Shown here piece by piece: positions 44,209 to 51,355 of a stretch of 64,000 nt of DNA (its first letter is position 1; each line of letters starts with the position of its first letter). The notes beneath the pieces were generated by a model, which saw nothing but the letters and a program-made list of their open reading frames with translations, searched no databases and had not been told where the DNA came from. Source of the DNA: Candidatus Gastranaerophilales bacterium (lineage in GTDB: Bacteria > Cyanobacteriota > Vampirovibrionia > Gastranaerophilales > Gastranaerophilaceae); contig CAAGGG010000053.1 of NCBI GenBank assembly GCA_900769355.1, forward strand, positions 37,277-101,276, given 5' to 3'. The position numbers and the translations under genes were made by a program.

Positions 44209-44232
44209 TCGTTCTAATATTAGGAGAAAATT

Positions 44233-44646
44233 ATGAAAAAACTTTTTGCAATTATATTTATTTCTTTGTTATTAACTGGCAGTGCTTTTGCGGGTAACAC
44301 CTACAATCAATATGGCAGTAGAACAGGTTCATATAGAACAAATTGCTCTACAACCACAACTTATGATAGATATGGTTCACGCACAGGCTCTTATAAAACC
44401 AACGGAAGTACAACAACAAAATACGACCAATACGGTTCAAGACAAGGCACAATCAAAAAGACAACATCTGGTTACACCACATACGATAAATATGGCTCTA
44501 AAACAGGAAGTTACAAAACAAATTCCAACGGCACAACCACATCTTATGACAAATACGGTAGAAAGACTGGCTCATTCAAAACCGATTCCACTGGTAAAAC
44601 AACCCAATACGACCGTTATGGCAAAAAAGTCGGAAGCTTTAAATAG
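44233..44646 (+). CDS. Secreted tandem-repeat protein
   Basis: A 137-aa protein with a signal peptide (cleavage expected after 'GSAFA', residue 20) and then about six tandem repeats of roughly 19-20 residues built on 'TTYDxYGSxTGSYKTNxS' ('YDRYGSRTGSYKTNG', 'YDKYGSKTGSYKTNS', 'YDKYGRKTGSFKTDS'). Repeats are rich in Tyr, Gly, Thr and Lys and look like short beta strands with turns. The nucleotide repeats are not identical, so they are old or selected. AGGAG precedes the ATG. Last gene of the island. A surface or matrix role is possible but unproven. Confidence 0.75.
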   Translation: MKKLFAIIFISLLLTGSAFAGNTYNQYGSRTGSYRTNCSTTTTYDRYGSRTGSYKTNGSTTTKYDQYGSRQGTIKKTTSGYTTYDKYGSKTGSYKTNSNGTTTSYDKYGRKTGSFKTDSTGKTTQYDRYGKKVGSFK

Positions 44647-44951
44647 GTAACTTTTACAAATTATTAACGAATTAAACACTAGACAAAATGTTTATAATAT
44701 GTCATAATACTATTGTAAGAGTCAATGAACTGGTAATAAATTTAATAAAGATATACTCGCCGTGGATTTATCTGCGGTTCAAATGACAGGCTACCTGCCT
44801 GTCGTTTGCGTTATATACGTTTTTGCGGTATAATTACAGGCATGAGTAAAAAATTTTCTTGTTCTAATAGATGGATTTAATTATTATCACAAATTAACAT
44901 TATATCTAAAAAGTATAAAATTTTTAGGATATATAAAAATTGGAAAGTCTA
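44647..44951. other. Right end of the island, no clear gene
   Basis: Contains a hairpin GACAGG-CTACCTG-CCTGTC (about 44787-44805), then TATAAT 7 nt before an ATG that opens only 12 codons ('MSKKFSCSNRWI'). This may be the stump of a gene cut by the insertion or a chance frame. The sequence becomes very AT-rich before the right direct repeat. Confidence 0.4.
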
Positions 44952-44985
44952 AAAAAGCCCTTATAGCAAGGGCTTTTTTGATTAT
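44952..44985 (+). repeat. Right 34-bp direct repeat
   Basis: Matches 40876-40909 at 33 of 34 positions; the difference restores perfect pairing of the CCCTT/AAGGG stem. It sits 6 bp after the stop of the minus-strand gene at 44992 and would serve as its terminator. Confidence 0.85.
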
Positions 44986-44991
44986 ATATAT

Positions 44992-45546
44992 TTACAATTC
45001 TTCTGTAATAATTCCGCCGGAACCTCTATCTATTTCACGTTTAAATGGTTTATCATTTTCATCAAAGTATGTTTTTACGGCACCTCGCTCTTCGATCTTT
45101 TCAGTCCGTTTTCCTTTTTCATCATACTGGCAATATGTAGTAATGTTTCCGGTCAGTGTCGTAATTATTTCCGCTTTTAATACACCATTATCGTGGTATT
45201 CCATGTCGTATTCTGTTTTCATAGCAAGAACGTTGTGTTCATCATAAACAGAATCATATTTATAATCCATATTTCCAAATTCGTCATAATGATGACCAAT
45301 TTCAATGTTCCCCTGACGAGCATAATCAAGCCACAATTTGTTCTTTTTATCATAACAGCGCATAATTAAAGTCCCGTCAGGATTTCTCTCCAAAACTCTT
45401 AGCCCAAAATCTTCTTGTAACTCAATAACTTCCGTCCCATCAGGCTTAATATAGCTTGGCTTCATCGGATTTTTTTCTTTTTGTTTTTCAAATGGGTTCA
45501 CAAAAAAATATTTTCGCTTTGATTGATTGTCTTGTTTGTTATCCAT
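44992..45546 (-). CDS. MORN/YwqK-like repeat protein of unknown function
   Basis: A 184-aa soluble protein without signal peptide. The C-terminal ~130 residues hold beta-rich repeats of the kind seen in YwqK-type antitoxin/MORN-variant proteins: 'GHHYDEFGNMDYKYDSVYD', 'TEYDMEYHDNGVLKAEI', 'TYCQYDEKGKRTEKI', 'TYFDENDKPFKREI'. Such repeats ('..y.dnG.l......y') mediate binding or surface display. Lys/Asn-rich N-terminus. ATG follows TAATAT by 6 nt on the minus strand, no Shine-Dalgarno, probably leaderless. It lies just outside the island, with the right repeat as its likely terminator. Confidence 0.65.
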   Translation of the reverse strand: MDNKQDNQSKRKYFFVNPFEKQKEKNPMKPSYIKPDGTEVIELQEDFGLRVLERNPDGTLIMRCYDKKNKLWLDYARQGNIEIGHHYDEFGNMDYKYDSVYDEHNVLAMKTEYDMEYHDNGVLKAEIITTLTGNITTYCQYDEKGKRTEKIEERGAVKTYFDENDKPFKREIDRGSGGIITEEL

Positions 45547-45608
45547 AATATAATATTACAACAAAAATATTTTTATCTTTAATCTAATCATTCATTTATA
45601 GGAAATTG

Positions 45609-45617
45609 TGATATAAT
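45609..45617 (+). promoter_or_regulatory. Extended -10 of the TPR gene (leaderless)
   Basis: TG-A-TATAAT ends 6 nt before ATG 45624 with no Shine-Dalgarno. It is divergent from the TAATAT box (45558-45553, minus) of the gene at 45546. Confidence 0.6.
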
Positions 45618-45623
45618 GCCGTT

Positions 45624-46523
45624 ATGAAGAAGTTAATTTTGACATGTTTAATATATTTTGCATTTTCGTCAATCTCAGTTTTTGCAAGTGAATTGACTGA
45701 AGATTATTTTGATATCGCATCAGAATATGCAACTTACGGAAAATATTCTGACGCAACGGTGTATGTTGACAAAATTCTTCAATTGGAGCCGAACAATCCT
45801 GACGCAAAAGAATTAAAAAACGCACTTGTTAGGGTTATGAATCCAAATGCAAAATCTTATTTAACATCTTTTGACAAAAACTTTCAACAAGCCGAAAACT
45901 ATAAAAAACAAGGGAATAAAACTAAACAAATTTCTCAACTTGCTTCTGCAACAAGCGATTACTGGTCCATGTTTGCACTTGCAAATATTTACAGAAATAA
46001 CTCTGATTTCAAAAACGCAATCACATATTACCAAAAAGCGATCACTTTAAAACCGGCTTTTGCACAAAGCTATTTAGGGTTGGCACAAAGTTATTATGGT
46101 TTGGGCGACTTCAAAAACGCAGTAAATTATATAGATAAATATCTTTCATACAACCAAAAGTCTGACATTGCCCTTGCATTGCGTGCTCTGGCTAATATGG
46201 AAATGAATTACTTAGTCGAGGCGCAAGACGATATTAAAAAAGCTTTGGATATTGAAGAGAACATTTCATATTTATTAATAGATGCCAAAATCGCTTATTA
46301 TAGAGGAAATTACGACGATGCGAGAGAAAAATTGAACTTGCTTTCACGTAATGTTCAAACATCAGAAGTCTACAAATACATCGGGCTTTGTGATTATGCA
46401 CAGAATGATTTGCCAAGCGCACTTTTAAATATTGACAAAGCAATCATACTCTCTGATGACGACAAAGATTTGAATTTAAAGTATAATGAAATAAAATCAG
46501 AACTGGATAAACAACAGCAATGA
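45624..46523 (+). CDS. Secreted/periplasmic TPR protein
   Basis: A 299-aa protein with a signal peptide ('MKKLILTCLIYFAFSSISVFAS') and about seven TPR repeats covering the rest, for example 'EYATYGKYSDATVYVDKILQLEPNNPDAKELK', 'NNSDFKNAITYYQKAITLKP', 'SYYGLGDFKNAVNYIDKYLSYNQK'. TPR arrays scaffold protein complexes. Promoter of the leaderless type. Its stop overlaps an upstream ATG of the next gene (ATGA), so it forms an operon with the metallophosphoesterase. Client unknown. Confidence 0.82.
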   Translation: MKKLILTCLIYFAFSSISVFASELTEDYFDIASEYATYGKYSDATVYVDKILQLEPNNPDAKELKNALVRVMNPNAKSYLTSFDKNFQQAENYKKQGNKTKQISQLASATSDYWSMFALANIYRNNSDFKNAITYYQKAITLKPAFAQSYLGLAQSYYGLGDFKNAVNYIDKYLSYNQKSDIALALRALANMEMNYLVEAQDDIKKALDIEENISYLLIDAKIAYYRGNYDDAREKLNLLSRNVQTSEVYKYIGLCDYAQNDLPSALLNIDKAIILSDDDKDLNLKYNEIKSELDKQQQ

Positions 46524-46570
46524 CAACTAGAAGATACAGAAAAAGAAAAGTTATAAAAAAGGAGAGCATA

Positions 46571-47512
46571 ATGACAAGATTAAAAAACTGGTCAATCTCT
46601 ATTTTGTTGTCTGGAGCAATGCTTTTGGGCTTGCAGTGTTACAGCAGCACATCAAGTTTAAAGTTTGCACAAGTCAGTGACACACATTTTTATACCGGAA
46701 GCAATAACACAACTTTCAAAATGGTTGCAGAATCTCCAAAACTTCTTGACGATGTGATTGAGCAGATTAATGAAACTCCAAATGTTTCTTTCGTAATGTT
46801 TACGGGCGATTTAATTGACAAGCCATTTGAAAAAGAGTTGAGTGCATTCCTTCCGCACACCGAAAAACTTAATTATCCTTGGTATTTTGCATTCGGAAAC
46901 CACGATACAATGTTCGGCGGATATTTGACTCCGAGGGTTTATATGGATTTGGTAAACCAATATAACACCAACTACAAGTTTGAAAAATCATACTATTCAT
47001 TTGTTCCGCAAAAAGGTTACAAGGCAATAGTTTTAGACACAATTATTCGTGATAGATTAACATCAAACGGTCAAATCGGTGATGAGCAGTTAAAATGGCT
47101 TGATAACGAACTTGCAAATTCAAAAAAAGATACCGTTTTAATCTTTATGCACGTACCTGTTTTGGAGCCATACAACAGCCCAAATCACAGGCTTTTAGAT
47201 GCTGACAAAATGCAAGAAATTCTTAATAAATATAAGCAACCGATTGCGATATTTCAAGGACATTACCATGGTGCAAAAATTACTCAGCGAGATAATCTTC
47301 TGTATGTAAGTTGCCCATCTATGGTGTCATATCCAAACGCTTTCAGAATGATTACGGTAACAAATTACAGAAACAAGGTCGTATTTAATATTCAAAATAA
47401 AGAAACTAATTTGAAAAATGTACAAAAACTTGCAAAACTATTGGTCTTTGGAACAACTGTTTACACAGGCGAAGCGAAAGATCAAAATGCAACAATAGTG
47501 ATTAAAAAATAA
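46571..47512 (+). CDS. Exported calcineurin-like metallophosphoesterase
   Basis: A 313-aa phosphoesterase with the full metal-binding set: 'VSDTHFY' (D and H), 'TGDLIDKP', 'FGNHD', 'FMHVPV', 'FQGHYHGA'. The N-terminal 'MTRLKNWSISILLSGAMLLG' is a signal peptide, so it acts beyond the inner membrane. I chose ATG 46571 behind GGAGAG; an ATG at 46520 overlapping the previous stop (ATGA) would add 17 basic residues. Substrates of this family range from nucleotides to phospholipids and peptidoglycan precursors; none can be assigned. Second gene of the TPR operon. Confidence 0.85.
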   Translation: MTRLKNWSISILLSGAMLLGLQCYSSTSSLKFAQVSDTHFYTGSNNTTFKMVAESPKLLDDVIEQINETPNVSFVMFTGDLIDKPFEKELSAFLPHTEKLNYPWYFAFGNHDTMFGGYLTPRVYMDLVNQYNTNYKFEKSYYSFVPQKGYKAIVLDTIIRDRLTSNGQIGDEQLKWLDNELANSKKDTVLIFMHVPVLEPYNSPNHRLLDADKMQEILNKYKQPIAIFQGHYHGAKITQRDNLLYVSCPSMVSYPNAFRMITVTNYRNKVVFNIQNKETNLKNVQKLAKLLVFGTTVYTGEAKDQNATIVIKK

Positions 47513-47615
47513 GAAGTTTAGTGCTAATGCATAGTTTATTACCGAGCAAAGCGAGCGAAATGAACTTTTCACTATTCACGTCTCACTTTTCACTTAAATT
47601 CAGAAAGGACGAAAC

Positions 47616-48545
47616 ATGGGCGAATTTAAAATAAAATTTAGAGGTGTTAGAGGCAGTTATCCTGTTGCCAACGGGGATTTCTTGCAATATGGCGGAAACA
47701 CATCTTGCGTTGAAGTCAATGTCAATGGACATTTGATTATTCTTGATGCAGGAACAGGCTTGATTAATGTTGGAAACGAACTTATGGGCAAATATATTGC
47801 CTCTGGAGAAAACACCACAGACAGAACGCCAATTCAAGCAACTGTGTTAATTTCGCATATTCACCAAGACCACTTGCAAGGGTTTACGTTCTTCCGTCCG
47901 CTTCATATTCCATCATCACAAATCAATGTTTATGGGAATGTAAATTACAACGAAAGCTTGGCAGATGAACTTTCCGAACTCCTTTTTGGCAAGTCTTTTC
48001 CGCTAGATTTAGGCGATATTGCGGGGAATTTGAACATAAAAGATATAAATGAAACCGAAGGAATTATCCTAAGACATGGAGAAGCACCTATTATCAAACG
48101 CATAGAAAATGAAAATGATGCAAAAGTTGAAGGTGACGATGTTATGATTACTTGCTATCGTTCTTATGCACACCCGCAAGAAGGTGTTTTGGTTTATAAA
48201 ATAGCATATCAAGATAAAGTTTTGGTTTATGCAACGGATAAAGAAAGTTATCCAGGAGGCGACAAAAAGCTTGCAAACTTCGCTCGTGGGTGCGATTTAT
48301 TAATCCATGACGCTCAATATACAATGGAAGATTATCTTGATGCATTTGTTCCAAAACAAGGTTACGGACACTCTACTTTTGATATGGCAATTGAAGCCCA
48401 AAAACAAGCTAATGCCAAAAAAGTTGTTTTCTTCCACTTCGATCCAAGCTATGATGACAATAAATTAAATATCATTAAAGAACATTACAAAGACCTCGGA
48501 GAAAGTGCAATTCTTGCATACGAAGGGCTGGAAATAGAACTATAA
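47616..48545 (+). CDS. MBL-fold metal-dependent hydrolase
   Basis: A 309-aa cytoplasmic metallo-beta-lactamase-fold protein. Motifs are 'GVRGSYPVANGDFLQYGGNTSCVEV' (start), 'LIILDAGTGL', the metal site 'SHIHQDHLQGFTFFRPL' (HxHxDH), 'YATDKESYPGGD' and 'DAQY...GHSTFDMAIEAQKQANAKKVVFFHFDP'. This resembles RNase Z/cyclic-nucleotide phosphodiesterase-like MBL proteins, but the C-terminus lacks the RNase Z exosite arm. AGAAAGGA precedes the ATG. Substrate unknown; nucleotides or nucleic acids are the family norm. A short TPR gene follows 26 nt later. Confidence 0.85.
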   Translation: MGEFKIKFRGVRGSYPVANGDFLQYGGNTSCVEVNVNGHLIILDAGTGLINVGNELMGKYIASGENTTDRTPIQATVLISHIHQDHLQGFTFFRPLHIPSSQINVYGNVNYNESLADELSELLFGKSFPLDLGDIAGNLNIKDINETEGIILRHGEAPIIKRIENENDAKVEGDDVMITCYRSYAHPQEGVLVYKIAYQDKVLVYATDKESYPGGDKKLANFARGCDLLIHDAQYTMEDYLDAFVPKQGYGHSTFDMAIEAQKQANAKKVVFFHFDPSYDDNKLNIIKEHYKDLGESAILAYEGLEIEL

Positions 48546-48571
48546 AAACACATAACAAATTTCAAAATAGT

Positions 48572-49132
48572 ATGAAACAATTTATTTTAATAGCCTTAAT
48601 AGTTCTAAGTTTTTTAACGTCTGCATATAAAAAACCAGACGTACATGTTATTGATGCAACGAAAAACGCCTATTTACACAATAACATGGGAATTCGCTAT
48701 ATGGACGAAGGGATTTATTATGCAGCAATTCAAGAATTCAAGATTGCAATAAGTCTTAATCCTAACACGCAAGCAACTTCTGTGTATTACAAAAATATTG
48801 GGGACGCATATATGGCAATTGGCTATGCTGATATGGCAAGACAACCTTATGAGGACGCAATTCGGCAGTATAGTTTGAATTTTCAGTATTACCAAAAACT
48901 TGCAAAATGCTATAAAACTCTGGGACTTGCAAACTCTAAAATTGCCGAATACAGCAAAAGCCAAAATGCTCTTGACAAAGTTATGCTCGGGCTTTTGTAT
49001 ATTGAAAACGGGAATTTGCGTCGTGGTATAATTATTTTGGACGAATTCACGTCAGACGAACCGGATTTACTGATTACACCGGCTGTCAAACACTTTATCA
49101 AAGAAAATGTCAAAAAGCTGAATGGTGGCTAA
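48572..49132 (+). CDS. Small secreted TPR protein
   Basis: A 186-aa protein with a signal peptide (about residues 1-18, 'MKQFILIALIVLSFLTSA') and two to three TPR units: 'NNMGIRYMDEGIYYAAIQEFKIAISLNP' (about 37-64) and 'YKNIGDAYMAIGYADMARQPYEDAIRQY' (about 74-101). It follows the MBL gene closely without a clear Shine-Dalgarno. It may scaffold the next gene's solute-binding protein or the TPR operon upstream; this is inference from spacing. Confidence 0.75.
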   Translation: MKQFILIALIVLSFLTSAYKKPDVHVIDATKNAYLHNNMGIRYMDEGIYYAAIQEFKIAISLNPNTQATSVYYKNIGDAYMAIGYADMARQPYEDAIRQYSLNFQYYQKLAKCYKTLGLANSKIAEYSKSQNALDKVMLGLLYIENGNLRRGIIILDEFTSDEPDLLITPAVKHFIKENVKKLNGG

Positions 49133-49176
49133 ATTTTGATAGACCTAAAAACGGTCAAAATCGTACGAGGTAGCAG

Positions 49177-50403
49177 ATGATGAAAAATTTATTTTTGAAA
49201 ACTGGTCTAATTTTTATAATTTTAGTATTGGCGATTTTTACAATGCCGTTTGGGAAAAAATCAGCCGATAATGAGGTTGTATTTTGGACTTTGCAAATGA
49301 ATGATTTTGCTCCTTATATGAACAAGGTAATCAGTGAATTTGAGGCACAGAACCCTGATGTTAAGATAAAATGGATTGATGTTCCATTCTCGGAAGGAGA
49401 AAAAAGGACGCTTGCATCTGTTTTAAGTGACAATCCACCGGATTTGATTAACCTAAACCCTGATTTTACGGCACTTTTGGCTCAACGGGGTGCGCTTTAT
49501 CAAATTGATGAACAGTACACAAAACAATATAATCAGTCAATCATAAATTCGCTTAAAACTAACGGAAAATTATACTCACTGCCTTGGTATGCAACATCTG
49601 CAATAACGATTTATAATAAAGACTTACTAACTAAATCCGGTGCTAAAATGCCTGCAACCTACGAGGATTTAGCTCAAATTGCTCCGCAAATTAAACAAAA
49701 AACAGGTGCCTACGTCCTACTTCCTAATATCACTGAAAACGATACTATGGCAAGGATTTTGAACAAATACGGTGTAACACCTAACAATATTAATTCTCAA
49801 AAATCTCAAGAGGTATTTAAACTTTTCAAAAATTTGTACGAGAAAGATTTAATTCCAAAAGAGTCAATTACACAGACTCATCGAGAGGCACTAGAAAAAT
49901 ACATGGCTGAAAAAATCGTGTTTTTCCAAGCCGGTGCGAACTTTTTGACAATGATTAAGGAAAATGCACATTCAACTTATACAAACACAGACGTTGCACC
50001 ACAAATTGTTGGAGAATTTGGACAAAACGACTTTTCTTTAATGAATTTTGTAATTCCGACTCGTGCAAAACATAAAAGTGAAGCTTTGAAATTTGCACTG
50101 TTTTTGACGAATAATGAAAATCAGCTTGAAATGGCAAAGTTAACCAATATTTTGGCTGTGAATGAAGAGACTTTGCAAAACAAATTTTACACAGAATATG
50201 ATGAAAAAGATTTAATGTCAAAAGCACGTGTAATTAGTGCCAAGCAGCTAAACAAAATTGAGCCGACATTCATGCCTGCAAGAAATCAAAAAGAGATTAA
50301 TATTGTGCTAAATGAGGCTGTCCAACAAATTCTTTTGAACAAAGCTCCAACAAAGAATATCTTGAACGGTTTGGCAGATAAAGTTAAAATGCTTGCAGAA
50401 TAA
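49177..50403 (+). CDS. Orphan ABC-type sugar solute-binding protein (family 1)
   Basis: A 408-aa periplasmic or lipid-free binding protein with an N-terminal signal/anchor ('FLKTGLIFIILVLAIFTMPF'), then the family 1 pattern: 'VVFWTLQMNDFAPYMNKVISEFEAQNPDVKIKWIDVP' near 36-72, 'PDLINLNPDFTALLAQRGALYQIDE', 'YSLPWYATSAITIYNKDLLTKSGA', and C-terminal 'EALKFALFLTNNENQ'. GAGG lies upstream of ATG 49177. ABC permeases and ATPase normally follow such genes, but here a non-coding stretch comes next, so the transporter partner is elsewhere or missing. Ligand probably a carbohydrate. Confidence 0.85.
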   Translation: MMKNLFLKTGLIFIILVLAIFTMPFGKKSADNEVVFWTLQMNDFAPYMNKVISEFEAQNPDVKIKWIDVPFSEGEKRTLASVLSDNPPDLINLNPDFTALLAQRGALYQIDEQYTKQYNQSIINSLKTNGKLYSLPWYATSAITIYNKDLLTKSGAKMPATYEDLAQIAPQIKQKTGAYVLLPNITENDTMARILNKYGVTPNNINSQKSQEVFKLFKNLYEKDLIPKESITQTHREALEKYMAEKIVFFQAGANFLTMIKENAHSTYTNTDVAPQIVGEFGQNDFSLMNFVIPTRAKHKSEALKFALFLTNNENQLEMAKLTNILAVNEETLQNKFYTEYDEKDLMSKARVISAKQLNKIEPTFMPARNQKEINIVLNEAVQQILLNKAPTKNILNGLADKVKMLAE

Positions 50404-50530
50404 CCCCCTAAAAAATCTACGCTAGATTTTTAGTCTTTTCAGAATGACGAAAATTGTTACTAGGCAAAAGCTTTCTTCCAAAACCTGAAGTATGGATAAA
50501 TGTTGTTACAGGGGGGCGGACTTCGTCCGC

Positions 50531-50558
50531 AAAAAAAGAGCCTCTTTAATGGAGGCTC
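50531..50558 (-). terminator. Intrinsic terminator, minus strand
   Basis: GAGCCTC-CATTAAA-GAGGCTC followed by TTTTTTT on the minus strand. The nearest minus-strand candidate is the 30-codon ORF at 50699-50791; the recognised neighbouring genes run on plus. Confidence 0.8.
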
Positions 50559-50698
50559 GTTGGAATTAAGAATAGCTGGAAGTATGAAAAAGATTAATTA
50601 TATTAAACGGAATAAGTGTGATTTTTACAATTGCCTAGGTGGTGAATATACAAAAGCCACTCAGATAATATAAAATAAGACAATAAATTAGCATGCTA

Positions 50699-50791
50699 TT
50701 AAACTCCAGAACATGCAAAAATCAATCCATCAAGCAATAAGTGTACGCCAAACGCTTTATCGCAAAACCATTGATATAAAAGAGTTTTCAT
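50699..50791 (-). CDS. Candidate 30-residue small protein
   Basis: ATG at 50791 opens 'MKTLLYQWFCDKAFGV' and continues 'HLLLDGLIFACSGV' to TAA. Half of it is hydrophobic, so it could be a small membrane peptide. It has no clear Shine-Dalgarno. The intrinsic terminator 140 nt downstream supports a transcript here, coding or not. Confidence 0.3.
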   Translation of the reverse strand: MKTLLYQWFCDKAFGVHLLLDGLIFACSGV

Positions 50792-50818
50792 CAGCTTAAC
50801 AAAACTTTATCATAGGGG

Positions 50819-50847
50819 TTGACAAATAAAACAGTATGGTTTATAGT
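50819..50847 (+). promoter_or_regulatory. Consensus sigma-70 promoter of the 95-aa gene
   Basis: TTGACA (50819-50824), 17-nt spacer, TATAGT (50842-50847). It is the best promoter in the window and lies 65 bp before the start codon, unlike the leaderless ones. Confidence 0.85.
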
Positions 50848-50861
50848 AAAAGTGTTAAATG

Positions 50862-50880
50862 AAGTGTTAATTGAACACTT
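50862..50880 (+). promoter_or_regulatory. Palindrome just after the start site, possible operator
   Basis: AAGTGTT-AATTG-AACACTT lies about 8-26 nt after the expected start point of the consensus promoter. It could be a repressor site or a 5' UTR hairpin. AAAGTGTTAAA just upstream is a half-site copy. Confidence 0.5.
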
Positions 50881-50911
50881 AATAACAAAAACCTCAGAGA
50901 GGAGGAAGAAA

Positions 50912-51199
50912 ATGATAACAATTAATCCAGTTAAATTTAATACAATAAAACCTATTTCTTTCGGTGAAGGAAATCTTAATAATATAACCCCGAATGTAGC
51001 GATTTTATCACTACAAAACCCAAATGCGAAGATTAACTTTGAGAACGACTTAAACCGCACTCAAAAAGCAGACATGGCTCAAAATCCAAATATGTTGAAA
51101 GCACTTGGTGCAAAACTTCGCAAGACTTATAATATACTATTTTCACCTGACTACGACAGAGCAAACAGAAGCCAAAGACACATCGCATTTATGGGTTAA
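50912..51199 (+). CDS. Unrecognised 95-aa protein
   Basis: Starts at ATG 50912 behind a perfect GAGAGGAGG; a longer frame from TTG 50819 is false because that TTG is the -35 box. The N-terminus 'MITINPVKFNTIKPISFGEG' resembles that of the 368-aa protein at 23.8 kb ('ISPV..VTFG'). The rest is basic and polar ('QNPNMLKALGAKLRKTYNIL', 'DRANRSQRHIAFMG'), without membrane helix. Strong promoter, possible operator and a strong ribosome binding site suggest high, regulated expression. Terminator at 51272-51309. Confidence 0.7.
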   Translation: MITINPVKFNTIKPISFGEGNLNNITPNVAILSLQNPNAKINFENDLNRTQKADMAQNPNMLKALGAKLRKTYNILFSPDYDRANRSQRHIAFMG

Positions 51200-51271
51200 T
51201 GCCCTGTCAATTTACCCCAAACTTACATCATAGATAATAACAATTAACCATGTTGCTAAGTAATTTTTATA

Positions 51272-51309
51272 AAAAAAAGCCGTTCAATTCTTGGAATGAA
51301 CGGCTTTTT
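51272..51309. terminator. Bidirectional terminator
   Basis: AAAAAGCCGTTCA pairs with TGAACGGCTTTTT around a 12-nt loop, with A- and T-runs on both sides. It lies between the 95-aa gene and the convergent sigma factor gene. Confidence 0.88.
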
Positions 51310-51355
51310 AAATTTGTTTTTTTGCATTAATTAAAAACAAGTGCTCGTGCATAAT

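Larger units (their letters stand above)
40876..44985. mobile_element. Small genomic island in the tRNA-Pro terminator
   Basis: A 4.1-kb segment bounded by 34-bp direct repeats. It carries an integrase C-terminal remnant whose stop codon overlaps the left repeat, an XRE regulator on the same strand, and five plus-strand genes with good ribosome binding sites but no recognised function. Layout, repeats and the tRNA position fit integration by a tyrosine recombinase. The integrase is truncated, so the island is probably fixed. By eye its genes are more AT-rich than the neighbours. No phage structural, plasmid or conjugation gene is present. The right repeat also serves as terminator of the gene at 44992, showing the ancestral layout. 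Confidence 0.75.
50404..50911. other. Gene-poor stretch with a minus-strand terminator and a strong plus-strand promoter
   Basis: Holds a 'CAACATTTATCCATAC' motif in reverse (50489-50504), a GCGGAC-TTC-GTCCGC hairpin (50516-50530), a minus-strand terminator (50531-50558), a 30-codon minus-strand ORF (50699-50791) and the promoter of the 95-aa gene. The terminator without a recognised gene suggests a small minus-strand transcript. Confidence 0.55.

Noticed and set aside
50819..50911. N-terminal extension of the 95-aa protein from a TTG at 50819
   Set aside because: The TTG is the first half of a consensus TTGACA -35 box, the -10 lies inside the frame, and ATG 50912 has a perfect Shine-Dalgarno.
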